Below, piece by piece: positions 56,719 to 64,000 of a DNA stretch of 64,000 nucleotides. The translations under genes were made by a program, and so were the position numbers. Numbering within the stretch: the stretch's first letter is position 1; each line of letters begins with the position of its first letter. This DNA is from JAGVSR01 sp963742405 (GTDB taxonomy: Bacteria; Pseudomonadota; Alphaproteobacteria; Rhizobiales; Hyphomicrobiaceae), in the NCBI GenBank assembly GCA_963742405.1, contig CAVUMB010000006.1, forward strand, positions 293,075-357,074, in the 5' to 3' direction. The notes beneath the pieces are model-generated. The model was not told the DNA's origin and did no database searches. It saw only the letters and a program-made list of their open reading frames with translations.

Positions 56719-57255
56719 ATGGAATCTACTGACGGTCTCATCGAAGTCCGCATCGCTCGCATCGAACAACTCTTCAATTCGTTCGATCCCTCACCATTCG
56801 ACGAACGCGACCTCGACGACGATGCGGAATCTCATATTGCCGGTTGGGCGCGCGAGTTGCCGAAGGATGCACCGATCCGTCTGCTTCTCCACATGCCCAA
56901 GGAAGAAGCGCAACGCGCGAAAGAACGGGGGCTGGCGGCTGCGCTGACGCATTACTTCGAACTGCGTGCGCAATGGATCGAACGCGATCGGCGCGAACTC
57001 TTTCGGCTCGGATGGCGGTATCTTGCCATAGGCATTGTCGTTCTGACGGCCTGCCTGCTGTTAAGCCAGCTGCTCCCCCGCCTCTTAGGAGAAGGGCCGA
57101 CGACGAAAATCATCCAGGAAGGACTTGTCATCCTTGGTTGGGTGGCCAACTGGAAACCGCTCGAAACTTTTCTTTATGACTGGTGGCCGCTGAAGCGGCG
57201 CGCCGACCTTTATCGCCGGATCGCGGCGGCGGATGTCGAGATCCGTGCTGCATGA
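56719..57255 (+). CDS. Membrane-anchored hypothetical protein
   Basis: A 178-residue protein with a charged N-terminal half (FDERDLDDDAESHIAGWARE, HMPKEEAQRAKERGL) and two hydrophobic segments near residues 99-120 (LAIGIVVLTACLLLSQLLP) and 134-147. It ends in a cytosolic helix with many Arg/Ala. No family is named with confidence; it resembles conserved alphaproteobacterial membrane proteins of unknown role. Confidence 0.75.
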   Translation: MESTDGLIEVRIARIEQLFNSFDPSPFDERDLDDDAESHIAGWARELPKDAPIRLLLHMPKEEAQRAKERGLAAALTHYFELRAQWIERDRRELFRLGWRYLAIGIVVLTACLLLSQLLPRLLGEGPTTKIIQEGLVILGWVANWKPLETFLYDWWPLKRRADLYRRIAAADVEIRAA

Positions 57256-57376
57256 ACTCTGTTATGCGACGGGCGCGCGGTCGTATATCTGCACGCGCAG
57301 CATCGGAATACTGGGCTCATGAAGCGCAAGTGAAGGCCCAGGAAGGCCCTGTCAGCATGGCCGCCACGTCAATATC

Positions 57377-58935
57377 TTAGGCTGTACAGGCCGGGAACCG
57401 ATCAATCAGGATTCCATGGCGCAGGGCCCGATCGCTCACAGTCAGCCTGTCCTGATGCAGCTTTTCCATCAGGGTCGCCACGATGCAGGCTCCGGCGAGG
57501 ATGATTTCGGCGCGGCCGGGTTGCAGACCCGGAATGTCCTGCCGCTGCACGGCTTCCAGTTCCGCGTAGGCACCGATTTGACGCTCTATTTCAGCGAAAG
57601 TCAGAATAGCGCCTTGAATCCGATCGGGATCATAAGGCACGAGCCCCAGGCTCACGGCGGCCATATTGGTGACGGCCCCACCGATGCCGACAAGCGCGTC
57701 CGGCGGCGTGATGGAATCGAGCCGAATAAGTTCACGTGCGATGGCTGCCCGGGCGGATCTGAGTGTCCGGTGGTCCACGGCGCCGTGGAGGCCAAACTCC
57801 TCCGTCAAGCGAACGGCACCCAGGTTCAGGCTGAACTGTTCAAGCACGTTCCCGTTGTCGCCGAGAAGTGCACTTGGGTACTGCCTCCGCCCGTATCAAA
57901 CACAACCACCGATCCCTTTGCGACGCCGAGCCCAACTTGGACCGCTAGGTAAGCCAATCGGGCCTCTTCTTTTCCATCGATGACCTCGATACCGATGCCG
58001 CAGGTCGCCCGGACATCCTCCAAAAAGGCCCTGCTATTCCGGGCCTGACGCAACCCCATGGTGCCTACGGCAACGATCGCCTGCGCCCCGACGCTCTTGG
58101 CCTGCGCGACCATGTCTGCAATCACGGCCACGGTCCGGGCCTGGGCCGCCGGTTGAATTTCGCCGGTCTCCTGAAGTCGTTCACCGAGTCGCGTAACTTC
58201 GATGCGGTCCAGCACTCGATGCCAAGACCCCGTACCATCGCGCTCGGCAACGTGGAGTTTGACCGAGTTGGTCCCGACATCGATGGCGGCATAACGCATG
58301 GCATCGGCCCGAACAGTGTCCTTCAAACTGGGTCCCGTTAGACCGATCAGATCCCTCAGTGCCCGCGGGTAGTTCTGGTTCGGAACCCCCGAAAGACCCA
58401 GCTCCCTCACAGTTTGGAGCATCGCGACGCGATCTTCTGATTCAACGGCGAACGTACGGACCGACCGTCCGTTTGCCAGGACGTCTGTCATCTCCACCAA
58501 ACAATCCCCGATCCGATAGCGGGTCCGAACCTTGTGGACACTGAGGGTCCGAAGATTTGGCTCAGGCTTCACAAGCTCGTCCAGCAGCGCAACCTGGCTA
58601 AATGCAGCTAACGACAGCACCGGAACGGGCAGACGTAGGATTTCGAAGATTTGCGCGACGGTGGATGCGGGTAGCGGAAAGTCCGCCTTCAAAACTGGCC
58701 GCCATAGTTCAAGACCAGAAGGATCGCGCTGTTCCAACTGCTTCACATCCAATAGGCCTGTGCGGATCTTGACGCTCGCGTCGCATAAGCTGGAAAGGAG
58801 ATAGACCTCATCGCTTTCCTCAACGCCGGTCGACCCCACAGCAGACAGACGTTGTCTAATGGCATTCAGATTTCCGCAGAATGTCCTCCATTCCCAGCGT
58901 GGAACGATTGTGTCCATAAGCCTTGGTTCTGGCAT
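57377..58935 (-). pseudogene. CYTH-like domain fused to Ppx/GppA phosphatase, single frameshift
   Basis: Residues about 1-190 form a CYTH-type domain (PRWEWRTFCGNL, SVKIRTGLLDVKQLEQRD, VRTRYRIGDCLVEMTDVLAN), the fold of inorganic triphosphatases. Then comes a Ppx/GppA ASKHA domain (YAAIDVGTNSVKLHVAERDG, VVVFDTGGGSTQVHFSATTG). A missing base near 57848 shifts the frame, and the rest follows as VLEQFSLNLGAVRLTEEFGL, ALVGIGGAVTNMAAVSLGL and DRALRHGILID. The Ppx part would hydrolyse polyphosphate or pppGpp. With one base restored the gene is complete at about 520 codons. Confidence 0.83.
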
Positions 58936-59219
58936 GACGGGCGCACCTGTTGCGTTCGTGCCCCAACCTAGAATGGCCACTGAACTCAACAACAGTATGC
59001 GCCCGAATTCTTGTGCTCAGATACATACTGATCCATCTGGAAGTCAGAACGATCATGAAGCTTATATCGGTCTCGTCTGACCCGCCGCTTGCCGCGCTGG
59101 GGTTGGGCGAATGAGCAGGCGGCAGCCAAGCCCTCACGGCAGCCGATGTCGTCGGGACTGGGGGTGAGGCCGAGGGGAAGGACAGCGCACCTGTCCCAAC
59201 TCCAGCTGAAAAACAAAAA

Positions 59220-59242
59220 CCTCCCGTGTTCATAACGGGAGG
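59220..59242 (+). terminator. Hairpin with downstream T-run
   Basis: CCTCCCGT pairs with ACGGGAGG around a seven-base loop, followed by CTTTTG. It is preceded by AAAAACAAAAA, so it could work in both directions. No gene is recognised immediately upstream on the plus strand, which hints at an unannotated transcript from about 59050. Confidence 0.65.
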
Positions 59243-59471
59243 CTTTTGCTTGCCGAGCGCCCTCGAAAATCCAGCCCCCGCTACCAGACGGCTCAAGCAA
59301 GACCGTCAGAGTTCCGCTTTTCCATGTATCCGTCCAGCGATCCGGCTCGGCACGCGGATTAGTCCCCAGATTTCTTGCGGGCTAAATCGCGACCGACATG
59401 AGCATATGCGAGCGTTTAACTACTGCTCCGGGCCCTCAGCATTCTCCCTCATGCCGGTCAGGACAGCCCTC

Positions 59472-59739
59472 GAGCCCTGAAGCTCTGGCCCCCATCCAGC
59501 TTCAGGGCTCCCCCACCCCAACGCCACCAAAAAATGCTTGAAAGCATGACGCTCTGCTCCAAGCTTGGCACCGTCACAAACTCTTTTTTCTTGACTGTAG
59601 CGACGATGTCACAAGTCAGTGTAATACGTTGGATGCTGCCCCTCCCCGACCCCACACCCGGCACTCCCCCCGTGCCGAATAGGGCAGCCGTGAGTCCCAA
59701 AGCTCCCATCCCCCGTCCACATCCAGCTTTGGGACTCAC
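59472..59739. repeat. Two related long hairpins plus a small one (REP-like or RNA structure)
   Basis: Hairpin 1 pairs 59472-59484 (GAGCCCTGAAGCT) with 59498-59510. Hairpin 2 pairs 59690-59704 (GTGAGTCCCAAAGCT) with 59725-59739. Both stems are perfect and have C-rich loops containing CCCATCC. The shared 13 stem positions differ at three sites, and each change is matched on the opposite arm. A 6-bp hairpin (CGGCAC/GTGCCG, 59659-59677) lies between. No gene explains the 58936-59817 region. Confidence 0.65.
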
Positions 59740-59817
59740 ACCCTTCCCTTGCGGATACCGTCCTCTGCGGATGCGGTGGGCGACGGCTTAGACCCTCAAG
59801 TGTAATTGGAGTACCCC

Positions 59818-60927
59818 ATGCAACAAGCTTTCGTTTCGCGATGCTTCTCAACCCTGCTGGTTGCACTGTTCGCGTTTGGATCCAGTTCGCTTACCGCCTT
59901 GGCCGAGAAGCAAGTGCGGATCTATAACTGGTCGGACTATATCGACGAGAGCATTCTCAAGGAGTTTACGGCAGAAACCGGGATCAAAGTGATTTACGAT
60001 GTCTTCGACAGCAATGAGGTACTAGAGACCAAGCTGCTCACCGGGAAATCGGGCTACGATCTAGTCGTGCCTAGCGGGCAATTCTTATCGAGGCAGATCA
60101 GGGCCGGCGTCTTTCAAAAGCTTGACAAATCGAAGCTTTCAAACATGAAGAACCTTTGGCCTGTCATATCGGAGCGCGTTGCAGTCTACGATCCCGGCAA
60201 CGAGTTCGCGATAACGTATATGTGGGGCACCACCGGCATTGGCTACAACGAAGCCAAGGTCAAGGAACGGCTGCAGGACGCCCCGGTGAATTCGTGGGAC
60301 CTCATCTTCAAGCCTGAAATTGCAGCCAAGTTCAAGGATTGCGGCATCATGATGTTGGACGCGCCCGACGACGTCATGTCCGCTGCAGCCAAGTATCTTG
60401 GCTTTGATCCCAACACGATAGACACGGCAGAGTTGGAGAAAGTTAGCACACTCCTCCAGAGCGTTCGCCCATATGTGAGGAAGTTTCACTCCTCGGAATA
60501 CATCAATGCCCTCGCCGACGGCGACATTTGCGTCGCGGTGGGTTGGTCAGGCGACATCCTGCAAGCGCGAGACCGTGCAGAGGAGGCCGGAAACGGCCAG
60601 GTAATCAAGTACTCGATCCCCAAGGAGGGAGCGGAGATCTGGTTCGACGTCATGGCCATCCCCGCCGACGCGAAGAATGTCGACGAGGCCCACATTCTGC
60701 TCGACTATCTCATGCGGCCGGACGTCATCGCGAAGGCGACCAATCACACAAAATATGCAAACGCCAATAGCCCCTCACGAGACCTCGTCTCGGAGGAAAT
60801 CAAGACTGATCCGTCGATCTACCCGGAAGAAGGGGTGATGAAGAATTTATACGTGAAGACCGCCTACGATACCAAGACGCAGCGCACCGTGACCCGGGCG
60901 TGGACGAAGATCAAAACCGGCAGGTAG
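59818..60927 (+). CDS. potF: PotF-like polyamine periplasmic binding protein
   Basis: A 369-residue exported protein with a signal peptide ending LTALAE and the PotF/PotD signature VRIYNWSDYIDESILKEFTA, SGYDLVVPSGQFLSRQI, YMWGTTGIGYN, YINALADGDICVAVGWSGDI and IPKEGAEIWFDVMAIPADAK. GGAG lies six bases before ATG 59818. No permease or ATPase genes follow, so it is an orphan binding protein; it may serve a distant transporter or act as a sensor. The two REP-like hairpins lie in its upstream region. Confidence 0.9.
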   Translation: MQQAFVSRCFSTLLVALFAFGSSSLTALAEKQVRIYNWSDYIDESILKEFTAETGIKVIYDVFDSNEVLETKLLTGKSGYDLVVPSGQFLSRQIRAGVFQKLDKSKLSNMKNLWPVISERVAVYDPGNEFAITYMWGTTGIGYNEAKVKERLQDAPVNSWDLIFKPEIAAKFKDCGIMMLDAPDDVMSAAAKYLGFDPNTIDTAELEKVSTLLQSVRPYVRKFHSSEYINALADGDICVAVGWSGDILQARDRAEEAGNGQVIKYSIPKEGAEIWFDVMAIPADAKNVDEAHILLDYLMRPDVIAKATNHTKYANANSPSRDLVSEEIKTDPSIYPEEGVMKNLYVKTAYDTKTQRTVTRAWTKIKTGR

Positions 60928-61282
60928 CTCGAAACCCGACGTCTGCACTTGTCCCGTTCGGTAAGTCGCGGTTTTGTTCGGTCCCGGAAAGTCCGGCTCA
61001 GACACTGATGATTTTGGACCGAGCCACGTTTCCTCCGGTCCAGCCTTCTATCTTGTCGAAGGTCGTCGGTTCAGTCGACGATGCAGGTTGTGATTTTCAT
61101 GATTAATGGCCGCTCCGTAGTACTGCACCGGCGAAAGAGCCGCGTGACCGTGGGCGTCGTAGCCCCTCTAACGGCCGCGCTGTTCACGATGTCCGAGATG
61201 TTGCGACGGCAAGATCACACTCAACATGGTGTAACCCGAACACGTTCAAGCTCACGGCGACGACGATCCACGCGGTTTGCGC
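60928..61282. other. Gene-free stretch
   Basis: Only a low-quality Arg-rich frame (61081-61302) overlapping the ParB-like gene is present. No hairpin, repeat or promoter stood out. Confidence 0.35.
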
Positions 61283-61948
61283 TTACACTCCGATGCCATT
61301 GAAACCTGGAAGTCGCGCCGCAGCTCTCGATCTCGCCAGCATCATTCCGCGGTCGTGGGCATACTCAAAGTCGCGAAGCACGGATGTGCGTGGAATGCGA
61401 TTGCGGAAGAATTGCGCCCAGCGAAACTCCGAGTAGGGCGCTGAAGTTTTGATGAATCCGCCGGCCTCGCGCACGGACCACGCAAGGTCTCTGTGCGGAT
61501 CGCGCTTCAGGTCCTTCACTGTAGCGGGCAACGCGCTCGGCGCGATGCGCTGGCCGAGGTGGTCAAACGGATGAAGCCGGCCACCCGCCGCCATCTTCTT
61601 CCAAAATTGAGCTGGCGGCAGCCAAGACAGATCGTCAATGACCCGCACGAAGGCCTCTGTGACTTCGCTTTGCAACAACGCAAGGCTCAGGTGGTGGTGA
61701 TCGATGATGTAATAGTCGTCGCCGGGACCGAGCACGGCAGGGATCGGGCGCTTCTCAAGAAAGCGCACGATCTCCTTGGTCCGCCCGGCGCGGCGCTCGA
61801 CTTTCTCCCGCTTCGCCGCAACGGCACGCATTCCGACCGCGGCTTGCGTCGGCCGTAGCGTTTCTATCGGGACGAGTATTGGCGCTTCAGCTTTTGCGCG
61901 CGATCGGCCGCGACGTTTCCGCGAATGCGATAAATCGTGATGCGGCAT
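61283..61948 (-). CDS. ParB-like protein (ParB/Srx fold, COG4318 type)
   Basis: A protein of about 221 residues with a basic N-terminus and the ParB/sulfiredoxin-like core: VPIETLRPTQAAVGMRAVAA, GPGDDYYIIDHHHLSLALLQ, IDDLSWLPPAQFWKKMAAGG, SEFRWAQFFRNRI. The IDHHHL motif is typical of the ParBc_2 family, whose members are probably not partition proteins; their reaction is unknown. The start at 61948 is preferred to 61984 on family alignment memory only. Confidence 0.8.
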   Translation of the reverse strand: MPHHDLSHSRKRRGRSRAKAEAPILVPIETLRPTQAAVGMRAVAAKREKVERRAGRTKEIVRFLEKRPIPAVLGPGDDYYIIDHHHLSLALLQSEVTEAFVRVIDDLSWLPPAQFWKKMAAGGRLHPFDHLGQRIAPSALPATVKDLKRDPHRDLAWSVREAGGFIKTSAPYSEFRWAQFFRNRIPRTSVLRDFEYAHDRGMMLARSRAAARLPGFNGIGV

Positions 61949-62165
61949 CAATGTGGACGCACGGTGCACGGTTGAATTCAACATGGCCCTCGGATGTGCT
62001 TCTTTTGCCGACTGAGCCTCGTCACGATTGCTTCACTATGGTTAAAAAAGTACTCACGACGCAGAGGGACATCGCGAGCCGCCGAGCAGATCACAATTAA
62101 TGGGGATAGCCGCAGACGTCGCTAGCTTTTGCACCCATCCCCTTGCCTTGAAGAATTCGAGGCAG

Positions 62166-63255
62166 TCACGATGACCAGAACCTCGGCGCGCGTTCAAGTA
62201 GCCGCCACTCCCTTTTGATGTCGAGCCATGCGTCGTCGGCGTGGGCCGTATGCCACCCTATCCCTACGGCCCGCTGGAATTGCAGAGCATCGATGGTGCC
62301 ATCGGGCCCAAGTGACGTAAGCTTCCGAGCCACAACAAGGTTGTTGAGATAACCAAATTTGTCCTGCAGGCGACACAACTTGCTCGAGAAGCGTCGCACA
62401 TCCTTGGTCGGATAGAGCGAAGCGAATAACTCCGCGGAATAGCGAAAGGTCTTGAGATCCTTGCGCAGCGCATGTCGCTCTTCGACGGTGAGTTCGTCGA
62501 GGCGACGGCCGGCCGTAGCCAGGCTACGCCATTGCTTCTCCAGCGCTCGGCGGGCGAGCTTGCTGTTTCGCCTCTTGGGCCCCTTACGACCCGCTTCATC
62601 ACTCTTCACGATGTTGGACAGAGTGACAAGCTTGACCCGGAAGGCACCCCACTTTTCGCTCTCGAGTTGCTCTCTCACTTTCAGACGGCAACCTATCCGG
62701 TTCTCGCTCAGAGCCGTTTTCAAAGACACTAAATCGACATTGTCTTCGTGCTCGGCCAGAACCGCATCCATGATATCTGTAGCGAGTACATCCGTGTCGC
62801 GCAGTTCGCTCAAGACCCGGCCAAGGTTTCTGGCTTCCTCATCAATCTGGCGTAGTGAACTCGTCGTCCCTGAAGGAGCGAAACGACTTGAGAGCGCTGC
62901 GCAGTCGTCGCAATCCGACCCGCATCTGGTGCGGACCTTCCGGTTCATCGCGCCGCAGGACCACCGTCCAGTTGTGCAGGATCTGTTGAACAACGACGCG
63001 ACAGATTTCACTGAAGGCCTCGGCGCAGGTCTGCTTGCGATCGAGATGCGGCGCCACAGACTTCAGCGGCGCCAGCTTCGCGGATATCTCGTGCTCGGAA
63101 GGACCGTCACCTTTGTCGACCCCATTCACAATCGAATATTGCGCTTTGCTGCTCGAAACCTCCGTGGCAGTGGGGGCCGGCCTCAAACGTTGCGCCGCTT
63201 CGCGCTTAGGTTCGCCCTTGCCGACTTTTCCAATCTTCGAACGCGGCATAGACAT
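62166..63255 (-). pseudogene. CHAD-domain protein, single frameshift
   Basis: The first frame (from 63255) has a basic N-terminus and the start of a CHAD domain (EPEGPHQMRVGLRRLRSALK with the conserved HQMRV-RRLRS). A frame change near 62860 leads to LRQIDEEARNLGRVLSELRD, the second helical repeat with VEERHALRKDLKTFRYSAEL, and the C-terminus. CHAD proteins bind polyphosphate through conserved His/Arg/Lys residues and often accompany CYTH or Ppx enzymes, one of which is 4 kb away. Confidence 0.83.
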
Positions 63256-63570
63256 ACTCGCTTGTCAATAATCGCGATGTCATCGAATCCAGAAGCTACC
63301 AAGTCTGAACGGCGACACGCGCCCTTGGGCCAGCTTCGAGGCAACATGACATTTCACAGCAAAGCTGTTTCAAGAAAACACCCAAGGAGCAGAGCACTTG
63401 GTTAACGGCCCACGAAAGCCTGGATCTCCGATCGTCGACGCCATTACCCCCACTCCAGTTTTGTACTGCGCATGGAAAACAAGCCCTGTTTAGGCGGGCG
63501 CACAAAAAGCTGTAACAAATTTTCGATATTCCTCCCTGTGCCTCCCGGTAGCAATTTTCGGAGGAATGAC
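63256..63570. other. Gene-free stretch
   Basis: No supported gene or RNA was seen apart from the ribosome-binding signal of the next gene at 63560-63564. Confidence 0.35.
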
Positions 63571-63831
63571 ATGTTTTCAAATCGCTCCGGTTCTGACGCC
63601 TGGAACCTCGAAGTCGGGGATGTCATCGCGATCATGTACCAAGTAGGCCGCGACAACGGCAACGACGGTGACATCAGGACAATCGGTATCAGGCTGAAAT
63701 CATTGCGACAAATTGACAGATGGCCATTTGCGCGTTTAATCGATGGTCAATTGACCGACGTTCGCCCCTATATGACATGGCGTGGCGTTGCCAAAGCAAG
63801 GTATTCCAACACTGTGCTACGGCCAGACTAG
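63571..63831 (+). CDS. Small hypothetical protein
   Basis: An 86-residue soluble protein starting MFSNRSGSDAWNLEVGDV with GGAGG six bases upstream. The pattern WNLEVGDVIAIMYQVGRDNG and SLRQIDRWPFARLIDGQLTD suggests a beta-rich fold. No family is recognised. Confidence 0.55.
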   Translation: MFSNRSGSDAWNLEVGDVIAIMYQVGRDNGNDGDIRTIGIRLKSLRQIDRWPFARLIDGQLTDVRPYMTWRGVAKARYSNTVLRPD

Positions 63832-64000
63832 TCAACGAAGCGACAGGCGCGCCGACGTCTGAAGTTGGGCTGTGCTAAGCATGGCACGCTGCGAAGCGGG
63901 ACACGCAGAAATGGCCTGCGGTTCGGCGCCCTCGTCGTGTTCGCCGAAGAATAAGTTTGGCTGGCCGTGCCGGACAGCAGGCTGAAAAATGCGCAGCAGC

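Noticed and set aside
59591..59625. Possible sigma-70 promoter (TTGACT ... TGTAAT) upstream of potF
   Set aside because: The spacer is about 23 bases, too long for a confident call.
1..64000. CRISPR arrays, tRNA or rRNA genes
   Set aside because: No regularly spaced repeats with unique spacers and no recognisable tRNA or rRNA segments were seen on reading; an automated scan would be needed to exclude them fully.

Overview
The window looks like an accessory region of an alphaproteobacterium, most likely from the Hyphomicrobiales (Rhizobiales). GC is high and gene starts follow GGAG/GAGG signals. Typical genes for that group are present: an SHP/DHC/cytochrome b module, a TPCP-type metal ATPase with a hemerythrin tail, a quinoprotein-dehydrogenase-associated binding protein, and the DUF3489-DUF2924-recombinase cassette. 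The host assignment is inference; no rRNA, tRNA or CRISPR array was seen.

Layout. 0-7.4 kb: a two-component pair (minus strand, kinase cut by the left edge) diverges from a Cus-like RND metal-efflux operon across a region with two mirrored, 11-bp-spaced direct repeats. 7.5-11 kb: a cytochrome b561-diheme c fusion, SHP, a stand-alone diheme c, a second cytochrome b and a universal stress protein. 11-25.7 kb: two damaged copies of one operon (hemerythrin-tailed P1B ATPase, ABC ATPase, FtsX/MacB-like permease, HlyD-type adaptor). They flank a copper-handling periplasmic operon (DUF2946, His-rich outer-membrane protein, PCuAC-like chaperone, 48-aa secreted peptide) and a MauG-type diheme peroxidase. 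25.9-31.4 kb: cytochrome c, P2-type cation ATPase, universal stress proteins. 31.5-35.8 kb: insertion-sequence debris, a XoxJ/MoxJ-like binding protein and a frameshifted DUF4010 membrane protein.

36-39.4 kb holds a trans-membrane electron-transfer cluster (flavin/2Fe-2S reductase, ferric-reductase-like cytochrome b, octaheme cytochrome c) and a VIT/CCC1 transporter, all frameshifted. 39.7-45.3 kb is a mobile cassette (DUF3489, DUF2924, large serine recombinase, ParB-domain adenine methylase, DUF5681), also frameshifted in nearly every gene. 45.4-64 kb is calmer and looks stress- and polyphosphate-related: endonuclease/phosphatase, cytochromes c, Raf-inhibitor-like protein, site-2 protease split from its CBS domains by a stop codon, an isoaspartyl methyltransferase-erythromycin esterase fusion, a RaiA-cold-shock fusion, a metalloprotease, a GNAT enzyme, a CYTH-like-Ppx/GppA fusion, a PotF-like protein, a ParB-like protein and a CHAD protein.

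The functional theme is metal efflux, periplasmic redox chemistry and envelope or starvation stress. The structural theme is duplication followed by decay. Short fragments of genes that are intact elsewhere in the window recur at 18.3, 26.3, 35.9 and 52.1 kb. Many genes carry single-base frameshifts, especially from 34.5 to 45.3 kb. True decay cannot be separated from assembly error by reading the sequence alone.
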